Origin: CALAEC01 sp050692915 | GTDB taxonomy: Bacteria; Actinomycetota; UBA4738; CALAEC01 | Reading direction: 5' to 3' | Assembly (NCBI GenBank): GCA_050692915.1 | Contig: JBOGVU010000005.1 | Location: 1-63,886 of the forward strand | DNA: 63,886 nucleotides | Part shown: in pieces, positions 52,311-61,017 of the stretch | How positions within the stretch are numbered: the stretch's first letter is position 1 | How the letters are laid out: the number at the start of each line of letters is the position of its first letter | The notes under the pieces: model-generated | The model's database searches: none | What the model was told of the DNA's origin: nothing | Seen by the model: only the letters and a program-made list of their open reading frames with translations | Program-made: the position numbers and the translations under genes

Positions 52311-53981
52311 TCAGGGCGCAGTGGCAAGATGCCGGCGCGGATGGGAGGGGTGGCGAGGGCGAGCCGGATCGACCGGCTGGTCCATCCCGAGCTCCTGACG
52401 AATCAGCAGCGCGAGCCGTACCGAGTCGAGGATTCCGCCCGCCTTCGTCAACGGCCCGAACAAGTCTGTGAGCCTTGCCACGCGGTTCCGCACCGTGTTG
52501 TAGTGGCACGCCCCGCGCCTGGCCGTCTCTGCCACGTTGAGATCGGACTCGATGAGTACCTCGAGTGTCTGCAGGAGGCTCTCGCGATACGATCGCTCCA
52601 GTTCGTCGAGGGGACGAAGCACCGATCGCTCGAACGCCCGCAATTCGTCGGGAGGGATGTCGGACAGGAATCGAAGCACACCGAGATCCTCGAAGCGACG
52701 GATGCGGCCGCGGCGGTCGAAGATCTGAGACGTCAGCAGGGCCTCTCGGGCCTCGGCCACCGCCGTGGGGAGCTCGCCGAGGCCAGAGTGTTGGGAGCTC
52801 ATCCCCACGTGCACCGCGGGGAACGTCCGCGTCGCCCACTCCGAGAGGAGTCCCGAACCGTCTTCAGCCCCCGAAGTCCCCCCGGATGGGTCTCCTTCTG
52901 CAGGTGTGATCACCAAACACTCACCTCCTCCCTCGACAACCAGCGCCCCAGGAGCAGTCTCCCGCAGCGCCCGAAGCATCCTTCCGCGGTCGGCCCTGGT
53001 CATACCGATAACCAGCGCGCGGAAGGCACCTTTCGGGTCCCACCCGATGGCCTCAGCGCGTCTGAGTGCGGACACTGGAGATACCGATCCGCTGAGCAGG
53101 TCGCGAACGAATCCCGCCTTCAGCCGGGCGTGAGTTTCGAGGGCCTCGTCGTGATGGAGGATTTGTAGGGCTGCGTCGGTCGCACCGTGCTGCAGCGCCG
53201 CGTGGATCATCACGTCGTAATCGCCGACGACCTTGGCCACAAGGCAGCCTATCCGCCGCCCGGCAGCCATGACCGGCCATGTGATCCAGCCGTCGTCGGT
53301 GCGCGCGGGACGGCCGTCCTCCCTCCCCATGCATACCTCAGCCACGCGGACGGCGTGCTCCGTGTTGGCGCCAGCCGTCGAGGCCGCCACCTGTCCCTCC
53401 CGACGGACCAGCACCACATCCCCGTCTATAACGCCTGCGACGCCCTCGAGGACCGCCCCAAGCCCACCGCCACGCAAGACGTGCTCGGCGAGTTGATCAC
53501 GGATTGACTCCGCCTGTTTCAGCTGCTGGGTCCGGGCCCGAACGATGGTTTCCAGAACCTGGGTCTGCAACTCGCTAAGGTGTGTGGTCGTCGGGAGCTC
53601 GATCACCGGAACGTCGTCCTCGTCCGCTAGCCGGAGGGCGTGGCCCAGGAGCCGCCGAACACGCCCTCGCACGGCGAGCGCCGAGATCCCCCGGTTCCTG
53701 AGCGCCACGAAAAGAGCGGGGACGTCGCCTCCGTAGTCCCGGAAGGTAGACGTGCCGGTGAGGACCAGTTCATCGGCCTTGACAAAACGGTCAGTCGGGA
53801 TCTGGATCACGTTCACGTGTTCGATGGGAGCGTGGAGCCCACCAAGGCCTGCTATCACCTGGCTGCCAGCGAACCCCGGAAGCTCGAGGACGTCCGAGAC
53901 CCGAACTGCCGAAGGAGGGTTTTCCGGCAGCGCCACGGGATGCAGACGCACACCGCGCTCAGGAGCCTCCTCCAACCTCAT
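52311..53981 (-). CDS. PucR-family transcriptional regulator, copy 2
   Basis: 556 residues from ATG 53981; the open frame continues upstream as a shadow of fdrA. The N-terminal PucR domain starts near residue 28 (VRVSDVLELPGFAGSQ), and the C-terminal helix-turn-helix is VAETARRGACHYNTVRNRVARL. The middle region resembles the CdaR GGDEF-like sensor. It is divergent from fdrA with 132 bases between them, so it is the likely regulator of block B and perhaps of the hydroxylase. It shares its domain order with copy 1. Confidence 0.92.
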   Translation of the reverse strand: MRLEEAPERGVRLHPVALPENPPSAVRVSDVLELPGFAGSQVIAGLGGLHAPIEHVNVIQIPTDRFVKADELVLTGTSTFRDYGGDVPALFVALRNRGISALAVRGRVRRLLGHALRLADEDDVPVIELPTTTHLSELQTQVLETIVRARTQQLKQAESIRDQLAEHVLRGGGLGAVLEGVAGVIDGDVVLVRREGQVAASTAGANTEHAVRVAEVCMGREDGRPARTDDGWITWPVMAAGRRIGCLVAKVVGDYDVMIHAALQHGATDAALQILHHDEALETHARLKAGFVRDLLSGSVSPVSALRRAEAIGWDPKGAFRALVIGMTRADRGRMLRALRETAPGALVVEGGGECLVITPAEGDPSGGTSGAEDGSGLLSEWATRTFPAVHVGMSSQHSGLGELPTAVAEAREALLTSQIFDRRGRIRRFEDLGVLRFLSDIPPDELRAFERSVLRPLDELERSYRESLLQTLEVLIESDLNVAETARRGACHYNTVRNRVARLTDLFGPLTKAGGILDSVRLALLIRQELGMDQPVDPARPRHPSHPRRHLATAP

Positions 53982-54113
53982 GTCAACAATGCACACTACA
54001 CCCGCCGACCTGTGGCTGGATGAACCAGTGTCGTCGGACGGTGCTGTCCATAGGCTTCCGCTGGCGCACCCCGTGGAGCGGGTCACCCGTGATATGGAGG
54101 ACCTGGAGAGCAC

Positions 54114-55613
54114 ATGACGGATCGGGTCGTCGTCCTGCGCGGCACGTACCGCGACTCGGTGAGTCTCATGCAGCTGTCGCGGGAGGTCCTCAAGCTCCCA
54201 GGGGTGACCGAGGTGGCGGTGTTGACCGCCACGCCCCTCAACCAGGATCTGATCGCGGGGCAGGGATTCGTACTTCCCGACGACCTCTCCCCAGAGGACC
54301 TCGTGGTCGCGGTGCGAGGCTCCACACCGGATCAGACCGCCGGGGCGGTGGCGGAGGTCCACCGACGCTTGTCGGAGAGACCCCCCGGGCGCCCAGAGCG
54401 GAGCGCCGAAGTCGAGCCGCGCACATTCCGCTCGGCTGCCCGCAATGATCCGTCGCTCAACCTGGCCATGGTATCGGTCCCCGACCAACACGCGGCGTAC
54501 GAGACTCAGGCTGCGCTCGATGCCAACCTCAACGTGTTCTGCTTCTCCAGCGGCGTGAGCCTCGAAGACGAGGTCGCGCTGAAGCGACGGGCGGACCTAT
54601 CAGACCTGCTGCTCATGGGCCCGGATTGCGGGACCGCCATCCTCGACGGCACCGGCTACGGCTTCGCGAACGCAGTCGCCCGCGGGCCGGTCGGCATCGT
54701 GGCCGCCTCGGGCACGGGTATCCAGCAGACCTGCTGCCTGCTTGACGAGTCCAACGTCGGCATTTCGCAGGCCATCGGAGTGGGCTCGCGTGACCTGTCC
54801 GACGAGGTCGGCGGGATCATGACCCGTCGGGCGCTGCGACTGCTGGCCAGTGACGACCGCACGCAGATCATCCTGTTGTTGTCGAAGCCTCCGGGACTCG
54901 CCACCCGAGACCGAGTCGCCGGATGGATAGGGGAGACGGGAAAGAAGGGGGTCGTGGCATTCCTTGGATTGGACCACGGCCCTATGGGGCTTGAGAGGAG
55001 CGTCGAGGTTGTCACCAGCCTGGAGCGCGCCGCGCAGCGAGGAGCCGAACTGGCCGGCGGACAGTGGCACGATCCACCGCTCCCGGAGATCTCCCCCACA
55101 GGTGGGTTCGTCCGCGGGCTGTTCAGCGGCGGGTCGCTCTGCTACGAGGCCTTGGCAGAGATGGCCGGAGCGCTCGGTCAAGTGCGTTCCAACACGCCGC
55201 TCCAGCCGGGATGGCCGGCGGTGGACGTGGGCAACCCGGAGGGCCACGCGTTCATCGATTTCGGCCACGAGGACCTCACGCGCGGCCGTCCTCATCCCAT
55301 GATCGACCCCTCGCTCCGAAACGCGCGCTTCGTCGAGGACGCCCGCGATCCCTACGTGGGAACCATCGTGATGGATGTGATCCTGGGCTCGGGAGCCCAT
55401 CCAGATCCCGCCGACGACTTGGGCCCACTCATCGAGACTGCGCGTCGTACCCGCGGGCCGAGCCTGGCGGTGATCGTGGCTCTCTGCGGTACCGAGGGGG
55501 ATCCGCAAGGGTATGAGCCGCAGCGCCGACGGCTTGAGGCAGCTGGGGCGATCGTGACTCGCAGCGCCGCCCGGGCCGCTCGAGTCGCCCTCCAGGCGGT
55601 GGCCAATGACTGA
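54114..55613 (+). CDS. fdrA: FdrA-like protein (AllF, oxamate carbamoyltransferase subunit)
   Basis: 499 residues from ATG 54114. FdrA proteins resemble succinyl-CoA synthetase alpha. Conserved segments include LLLMGPDCGTAIL (about 164-176), GIVAASGTGIQQ, SQAIGVGSRDLSDEVGG and LFSGGSLCYEAL. In E. coli FdrA acts with YlbE and YlbF as oxamate carbamoyltransferase (AllFGH) in anaerobic allantoin use. The DUF1116 gene overlaps by 8 bases, while the DUF2877 subunit is about 25 kb away. No carbamate kinase is present. Confidence 0.88.
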   Translation: MTDRVVVLRGTYRDSVSLMQLSREVLKLPGVTEVAVLTATPLNQDLIAGQGFVLPDDLSPEDLVVAVRGSTPDQTAGAVAEVHRRLSERPPGRPERSAEVEPRTFRSAARNDPSLNLAMVSVPDQHAAYETQAALDANLNVFCFSSGVSLEDEVALKRRADLSDLLLMGPDCGTAILDGTGYGFANAVARGPVGIVAASGTGIQQTCCLLDESNVGISQAIGVGSRDLSDEVGGIMTRRALRLLASDDRTQIILLLSKPPGLATRDRVAGWIGETGKKGVVAFLGLDHGPMGLERSVEVVTSLERAAQRGAELAGGQWHDPPLPEISPTGGFVRGLFSGGSLCYEALAEMAGALGQVRSNTPLQPGWPAVDVGNPEGHAFIDFGHEDLTRGRPHPMIDPSLRNARFVEDARDPYVGTIVMDVILGSGAHPDPADDLGPLIETARRTRGPSLAVIVALCGTEGDPQGYEPQRRRLEAAGAIVTRSAARAARVALQAVAND

Positions 55614-57000
55614 CCACATCCTCGGGAAGCCCGCGTCCGTGGTGTCCGCCGGGGCCCATCTGTTCGCCTCCGAACTCGAGCGCCAGGGTGTGAGGGTCCG
55701 CGAAATCGCCTGGCGCCCGCCACCTTCGGGGGGCGGCGAGGCCCTAGCTGCCCTTGTCCGGCGGGCCGAAGACGTCCGGACCGCCAACGACCGGGCCGTA
55801 ACGGCGATGCAGGGTGCCCACCCGGTTCTGGTGGGGCTCGCCACCGCTGGGACAGTGATGCCGGGGATGGACGAGCGAACAGTGCTGCACGCCGGCCCTC
55901 CGATCTCCTGGAACGACATGTCCGGCCCGCTGCGAGGAGCGGTCATCGGGGCGGCGATGTATGAGGGCCTGGCATCCTCACCGGAGAACGCGACCGAAGT
56001 CGCGCGGAGCGGCGGTCTCCAGTTCTCGCCGTGCCACGATCACGCTACCGTCGGGCCCATGGCGGGCGTGGTGACGGCGTCGATGCCCGTGTGGGTAGTC
56101 GAGGATAAGGCGACCGGCGAGCGAGCCTACAGCACCCTCAACGAGGGGCTAGGCAAGGTCCTTCGGTACGGCGCGTACGACGAGGACGTGTTTGCGCACC
56201 TCGAATGGATGCGAGATGTGGCCGGGCCGGTGCTCAAGGACGTGCTCACGGCGATGTCCGAGCCGATCGACCTTCGGGCCTTGATTGCTCAGGCCGTGCA
56301 GATGGGCGACGAGGCCCACAACCGCAACCGAGCCGCGACGTCCCTCTTCCTTCGCCAGGTGCTGCCGGCTCTAATCGCCTCCGAGGCCCGCGATGGTGTC
56401 GCGGAGGTCGTCAGGTTTATCGACGGAAACGACCACTTCTTTCTCAACCTGGCGATGGCGGCGGCCAAGATTACTGCTGATGCGGCGGCTGGGATCGCGT
56501 CCTCGTCGATCGTCACCGCCATGGCACGGAACGGCACGGAGTTCGGCGTTCGCCTGAGTGGAACGGGCGACGCGTGGTTCACTGGCCCCGCGGGTACGGT
56601 CGATGGCTTGTTCCTGCCGGGATTCGGGCCCGCGGACGCCAATCCCGACATAGGAGACAGCACTATCACCGAGACCGTGGGGCTGGGGGGCTTGGCCATG
56701 GCAGCAGCACCGGCGATCGTGGGCTTCGTGGGAGGCTCCGCCGAGGACGCCGTGCTCGCCACGCGCTCGATGTACGAGATCAGTTGGACGGAGAGCGAGC
56801 ACTACCGAATCCCAGCGCTAGGGTTCCGCGGCACGCCCCTGGGGATCGACGCCCGAGAGGTCGTGCACACCGGTGTGGTGCCCGTGGTCAACACTGGTAT
56901 CGCCCACCGCGACGCTGGCATCGGGCAGATTGGAGCCGGCCTGGTCTCTCCTCCCATGGAGGCGTTCATCGAGGCCGTCCGAGGGCTCGGGAGCGTGTGA
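55606..57000 (+). CDS. DUF1116 protein (YlbE/AllG-like)
   Basis: 464 residues from ATG 55606, overlapping fdrA by 8 bases. Family features include LVGLATAGTVMPGMDERTVLH, the glycine-rich FSPCHDHATVGPMAGVV, MARNGTEFGVRLSGTGDAW and the C-terminal VVNTGIAHRDAGIGQIGAG. YlbE is the middle subunit of the AllFGH carbamoyltransferase. A decayed relative of its C-terminus lies in front of the DUF2877 gene at 28.5-28.8 kb. The length is slightly above E. coli YlbE. Confidence 0.88.
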   Translation: MTDHILGKPASVVSAGAHLFASELERQGVRVREIAWRPPPSGGGEALAALVRRAEDVRTANDRAVTAMQGAHPVLVGLATAGTVMPGMDERTVLHAGPPISWNDMSGPLRGAVIGAAMYEGLASSPENATEVARSGGLQFSPCHDHATVGPMAGVVTASMPVWVVEDKATGERAYSTLNEGLGKVLRYGAYDEDVFAHLEWMRDVAGPVLKDVLTAMSEPIDLRALIAQAVQMGDEAHNRNRAATSLFLRQVLPALIASEARDGVAEVVRFIDGNDHFFLNLAMAAAKITADAAAGIASSSIVTAMARNGTEFGVRLSGTGDAWFTGPAGTVDGLFLPGFGPADANPDIGDSTITETVGLGGLAMAAAPAIVGFVGGSAEDAVLATRSMYEISWTESEHYRIPALGFRGTPLGIDAREVVHTGVVPVVNTGIAHRDAGIGQIGAGLVSPPMEAFIEAVRGLGSV

Positions 57001-57097
57001 GGTACGACCTGGCCCGGCGACCTCCTTTGGCGAAAGTCGCCCTGGATTCCTTCGACGGGCACGAGATAGGGTCCCCGACCAGAAGGGAGGTGCAGCG

Positions 57098-57886
57098 ATG
57101 GCGTTCAAGGTGCTGGATCTCTCGCAGGACTTCGGAGTCCACACCCCCGCGTTCGCCAGCTACGACGGGCCGACAGTGAAGTGGATCAAGCGACTGGCCT
57201 TCGACAAGGTCGGGGGCCAAGAACTAACGTCTACGTTGCACGTTGGGACGCACCTTGACGCCCCCGCGCACTTTCACTCCGGAGGCCGGTTCATCGGCGA
57301 ACTGCCGCTGCAGTGGCTCGTGGGTGAGGCCTGCGTAGTCGATCTCGAGCGGATGGGGGTCAGCGACTACGGGATCTACGGCCCGGAGCACTTCGAGCGG
57401 TGGGAGCGGGACACCGGGCTGTCCATCCAGCGCGACGACATCCTTATCATCCACACCGGTTACCATCGTTACTACCCGGAAAACTGGGCGGACCTGTCCG
57501 AGGTGGACGAGACGCGGTATTTCGTCCGTCATCCCGGGCCCACTCGTGAGTTCGCAGAATGGGTACTCGACCGTGGGATCCGGTGGCTCGCGGTGGATGC
57601 GGGGAGCGCAGACCATCCCATGAACACCGTGATCCGCAGGATCCGCGCCGACGAGGTCGAGAACATGGAACAGGCGGTGGGCCGCTCCGTCGACGAGCTA
57701 TTCCCGAAGGCAGACCTTCAGATCATGCATACGCTGCTCTTCCCACACGAGGTGATTCATATCGAGAACTTGGGAGGCGATCTGGACCAGATCCTGGATC
57801 GCCGAGTCATGTTCGGCTGCTTCCCGTGGAGATTCCAGGGAGGCGAGGCGGCGTTCTGTCGAGCGGTGGCGTTCCTCGAGGAGTGA
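57098..57886 (+). CDS. Cyclase/SCYR-family metal-dependent hydrolase, copy B
   Basis: 262 residues from ATG 57098 behind AGAAGGGAGG. The canonical motif HVGTHLDAPAHF is complete, unlike copy A. AVDAGSADHPMNTVIRR is shared with copy A, as is the C-terminal CFPWRFQGGEAAFCR. It belongs with kynurenine formamidase and isatin hydrolase. It follows DUF1116 after 97 bases, with a GGCGAC/GTCGCC inverted repeat at about 57017-57043 in the gap. Confidence 0.9.
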   Translation: MAFKVLDLSQDFGVHTPAFASYDGPTVKWIKRLAFDKVGGQELTSTLHVGTHLDAPAHFHSGGRFIGELPLQWLVGEACVVDLERMGVSDYGIYGPEHFERWERDTGLSIQRDDILIIHTGYHRYYPENWADLSEVDETRYFVRHPGPTREFAEWVLDRGIRWLAVDAGSADHPMNTVIRRIRADEVENMEQAVGRSVDELFPKADLQIMHTLLFPHEVIHIENLGGDLDQILDRRVMFGCFPWRFQGGEAAFCRAVAFLEE

Positions 57887-57958
57887 GGTGCCTGCCTTGC
57901 CTGAGGAGGCCCAGAGGCTGAATACACAGGATAGATATCTAGGCGGACAGGAGGCCAC

Positions 57959-59437
57959 GTGCAGGCTGACTTGGTGATCAGGAACGCGAGGGTAGTGACG
58001 CCGACCGGGGTGGTAAAGGGTGGCGTGGCCGTTCAGGGGGAGAAGATCGCTGCTGTGGCCGCAGACCAGCTGTTGCCAGAGGCGGCCGAGACCATCGACG
58101 GCGAAGGCCAGTACCTGATCCCCGGGCTTGTCGATCCCCACGCCCACCCCGGCGGCAAGTACCCGATCGAGCAGGACTTCCTCACTGAGACGCCGGGAGC
58201 GGCCGCTGGGGGAGTAACCACGATAGGAGCCATCGTCCGGGTGCCCCGCATGGGCCAACCCTTCAAGGAAATCCCGGAGCCCTCAGACGTCATCTCGTGG
58301 CTTGAGGCATTCCCGCTGGGCAAGGAGGTCAGCCAGCAGAACACGCTCGTGGACTTCTTCTTCACATTCACGATGAACTCGATGCAGCACGTCGAGGAGA
58401 TCGAACGGTGTGTCTCAGAGGTGGGGGTCACCTCGTTCAAGTTCCATGGCAACCTCAAACAGCCCGCTACGAACCCAGTCAGCCCGCGGTGGGCAGCTCG
58501 CATCGGGCTCCCGAACGCCTTCGACGACAGCATGTTCTACGTCGGGTTCGAAGGCATCGGTCGCCTCAGTGGTAGTTCGGCACGAGCCATGGTCCATTGC
58601 GAGAACGTGGAAGTGGCACCAGTGTTTCAGCGGCGTCTGACCGAGGGCGGCGTAACAGGGATCAAGGCATGGGCGCGCCGGTCACCGGACTTCGCCGAAG
58701 CGGAACACGTCCGGCGCTACGGGTACTTCGCGAAGGTCACCGGAGCCCCCTTCTACGTCCTTCACCTGAGCTCGAAGGAGGGGCTGGAAGCCTGCACCAA
58801 GGTTCAGGAGGAGAACCCCGACGCCATCGTGGAGACTTGCCCACACTACTTGACGTTGACTGCCGAGGACGACTATCCGGGACTGCTGGGGAAGGTCAAC
58901 CCGCCGATCCGCTGGCGCGAAGATGTCGAGGCCCTGTGGGAAGGCGTGGCCTCAGGAGTCATCAGCGTGATCGGGACCGACCACGTCGTGAGCAGTCGCC
59001 ACGAGAAGTTGGTGAAAGGCGACACCTCGGACCATGAGACCGACCCCGCCACCGATATCTGGGCCGCAGGCTCCGGGTTCACGGGCCTCCAGACCGAGCT
59101 GCCCGTGATGATGACCGAGGGCGTGCATAAGGGCAGGATCGGGATCGAGCGGCTGGTCGACATCTGCTGCACGAACCCCGCCCGCGTGTCGGGGCTGTAC
59201 CCCAGGAAGGGGGTCATCCAAATCGGCTCCGATGCCGACTTGGTCTTGGTCGACACCGACACGACTCGGACCGTCCGAGCCGGAGACCTATTGACCTCTT
59301 GCGACTTCACGGTCTTTGAGGGCCGTGAGCTCACGGGGTGGCCGTCCCTCACGGTGCTCCGCGGAGAGGTCGTTTACCGCGAGGGAGAGATCACCGCGAA
59401 GCCGGGGGTCGGACGCTATCTGGCCCGGAGCGCATGA
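57959..59437 (+). CDS. Dihydropyrimidinase/hydantoinase-like cyclic amidohydrolase, copy B
   Basis: 492 residues from GTG 57959 in the leader AGGAGGCCACGTG, identical to copy A. Metal ligands are in LVDPHAHPGGKY, FKFHGNLK (Lys), MVHCENVE, YVLHLSSKEG and GTDHVVSS. ETCPHYLTL is present. It is clearly a paralogue of the 34.4-kb enzyme (shared QDF.TETPGAAAGGVTT and CNPARVSGLYPRKG-type segments). It opens a cyclic ureide or imide, substrate unknown. Its stop overlaps the next frame as ATGA. Confidence 0.88.
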   Translation: MQADLVIRNARVVTPTGVVKGGVAVQGEKIAAVAADQLLPEAAETIDGEGQYLIPGLVDPHAHPGGKYPIEQDFLTETPGAAAGGVTTIGAIVRVPRMGQPFKEIPEPSDVISWLEAFPLGKEVSQQNTLVDFFFTFTMNSMQHVEEIERCVSEVGVTSFKFHGNLKQPATNPVSPRWAARIGLPNAFDDSMFYVGFEGIGRLSGSSARAMVHCENVEVAPVFQRRLTEGGVTGIKAWARRSPDFAEAEHVRRYGYFAKVTGAPFYVLHLSSKEGLEACTKVQEENPDAIVETCPHYLTLTAEDDYPGLLGKVNPPIRWREDVEALWEGVASGVISVIGTDHVVSSRHEKLVKGDTSDHETDPATDIWAAGSGFTGLQTELPVMMTEGVHKGRIGIERLVDICCTNPARVSGLYPRKGVIQIGSDADLVLVDTDTTRTVRAGDLLTSCDFTVFEGRELTGWPSLTVLRGEVVYREGEITAKPGVGRYLARSA

Positions 59438-59448
59438 GGGAGGAGCCC

Positions 59449-60099
59449 ATGGACCCGAACGACGAGGCCGTCCTCCAAACCCATCCCGTGCCTGGGAAGA
59501 TCGGCCAGGCGAGCATTATCGACGCCCGGGGCTACACTGCCCTGACCCTGAGTCCGGGCCAGGTCCTGAGGCTCGTTGACATCGAGGGGCAGCAGGTGCC
59601 GGACGTAGTCTGCTTTCGCGAGGGCGACCCCGATGAGTGCCTCCACCTAGCGAACAGCATGAACCTGAACGGACGCCTGAAGTTCCAACACGGTGACGGG
59701 TTGTACTCGGTGACCTGTCAGCACATGATGACCATCGTTGCCTACTCGAATGAGCACAGCTTCGCGTACGGATCGATGTGCAGCGAGGAGCTGAACCGCG
59801 TGCGGTACGGGAAGGCAAACACGCTGAACTGCCGCGACAACCTAGCCGCCGCGCTGGAACCGTGGGAAATCGATCGTCGCCGAATCCCTAACGCCTTCGT
59901 CCCCTTCATGAAGGTGGAGCTCGACGCGGACCTAACGGTGCGGATCGAGGAACCCACCACGCAGCCAGGAGACTTCTACGACCTGCGGGCCGAGATGCCA
60001 CTCGTGGTGGGCATCTCCAACTGTCCGCAGGAGGACAACCCGTGCAACGGGTTCCGTCCCACGAAGCTCGGCGTGATGGTGTACGAGGCGGCCCGGTGA
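59449..60099 (+). CDS. DUF1989 (urea carboxylase-associated) protein, copy B
   Basis: 216 residues from ATG 59449, chosen for GAGGGAGGAG just upstream; ATG 59434 overlaps the preceding stop and is the alternative. Shared family features are VLRLVDIEGQQVPDVVCF, LNCRDNLAAALEPW and the Cys-rich end ISNCPQEDNPCNGF. It differs from copy 1 (205 residues) by insertions. The family role is unassigned; its repeat occurrence beside hydantoinase-like genes suggests a part in ureide handling. Confidence 0.82.
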   Translation: MDPNDEAVLQTHPVPGKIGQASIIDARGYTALTLSPGQVLRLVDIEGQQVPDVVCFREGDPDECLHLANSMNLNGRLKFQHGDGLYSVTCQHMMTIVAYSNEHSFAYGSMCSEELNRVRYGKANTLNCRDNLAAALEPWEIDRRRIPNAFVPFMKVELDADLTVRIEEPTTQPGDFYDLRAEMPLVVGISNCPQEDNPCNGFRPTKLGVMVYEAAR

Positions 60100-60115
60100 G
60101 CGCGAACCGAGGCAC

Positions 60116-60128
60116 CCGTTGTCAACGG
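60116..60128. promoter_or_regulatory. 13-bp palindrome before the ABC ATPase
   Basis: CCGTTGTCAACGG is a perfect inverted repeat around a central T. It lies in the 108-base gap upstream of the ATPase start at 60208 and could be an operator for the distal part of block B. Confidence 0.35.
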
Positions 60129-60207
60129 TTGCCATTGTGTGTCTGGCGGAGGCCGCTCGATACTGCCAGGGAGGCTCCCTTCTGAGGCCTGCGAGAGGCA
60201 GGTTCCG

Positions 60208-61017
60208 GTGAGGATTGAAATGTCGTCCGTCTCCATGAGCTACCGGGGTCAGACCCGATCGGGCTCGATCCGCGCCCTCGACGCGGTCAGCGTCGATGTT
60301 CCGGAGGCCCAGTTCTTGGCGCTGGTGGGACCGAGTGGCTGCGGCAAGAGCACCCTCCTGAAACTCGCAGCGGGTCTTATCCGCCCTACCAGCGGCGTGA
60401 TCCGGCTGGGCGGCGAACCCGTCACCGGGCCCAGAACTGACATCGGCTTCATGTTCCAGACGCCCGTCCTCCTGCCGTGGATGACGGTACTCGACAACGT
60501 GATGCTGCAGGCCAAGGTTCGAAACCTCGACCAAGAGCGCTACCTGAATCGGAGCCGCGAACTTCTCCGCGGGGTCGGCCTGGAAGGCTACGAGGATCGC
60601 TACGTGTTCGAGTTGTCCGGCGGCATGCAGCAGCGAGTGGCGTTCTGCCGGGCCATCCTCCACGAGCCCTCGGTTCTGCTGATGGACGAGCCGTTCGGCG
60701 CCCTCGACGCCCTCACCAGGGAACAGGTGGGCCTGGACCTCCAGCGGATGTGGCTGGCCCAAGGGGGCCAGACTGTCCTGTTCGTCACGCACAGCATCTC
60801 GGAGGCGGCCCTGCTCGCAGACCGGATCGCAGTGTTCTCGCCGGGCCCGGGACGCATTCTTGACACACTCGACGTGGCCCTCCCACGTCCACGAACCGCG
60901 GACATGATGGACTCGCGAGGGTTCGGAGAGCTGACCAAGAAGGTCCGCGGCATGATTACCCTCCTGAATGGACAGGCCGCTCCCCAACCACGGGGACTGG
61001 GATTGGGCGAGGGATGA
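60208..61017 (+). CDS. NitT/TauT-type ABC transporter ATP-binding protein (orphan)
   Basis: 269 residues from GTG 60208; the frame is open further upstream but without a better start. Walker A is GPSGCGKSTLL, the signature LSGGMQQRVAFCRAI and Walker B LLMDEPFGALDA. It belongs to the same SsuB/TauB group as the set 1 ATPase but has no permease or binding protein next to it. Its stop overlaps the nitrilase start (ATGA). Confidence 0.9.
   Translation: MRIEMSSVSMSYRGQTRSGSIRALDAVSVDVPEAQFLALVGPSGCGKSTLLKLAAGLIRPTSGVIRLGGEPVTGPRTDIGFMFQTPVLLPWMTVLDNVMLQAKVRNLDQERYLNRSRELLRGVGLEGYEDRYVFELSGGMQQRVAFCRAILHEPSVLLMDEPFGALDALTREQVGLDLQRMWLAQGGQTVLFVTHSISEAALLADRIAVFSPGPGRILDTLDVALPRPRTADMMDSRGFGELTKKVRGMITLLNGQAAPQPRGLGLGEG

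Noticed and set aside
52311..54491. 726-residue version of the second PucR protein
   Set aside because: Residues before ATG 53981 are the antisense of fdrA and its promoter and lack protein-like character.
57017..57043. GGCGAC/GTCGCC hairpin as a terminator
   Set aside because: No T-tract follows and the next gene in the same operon begins shortly after.
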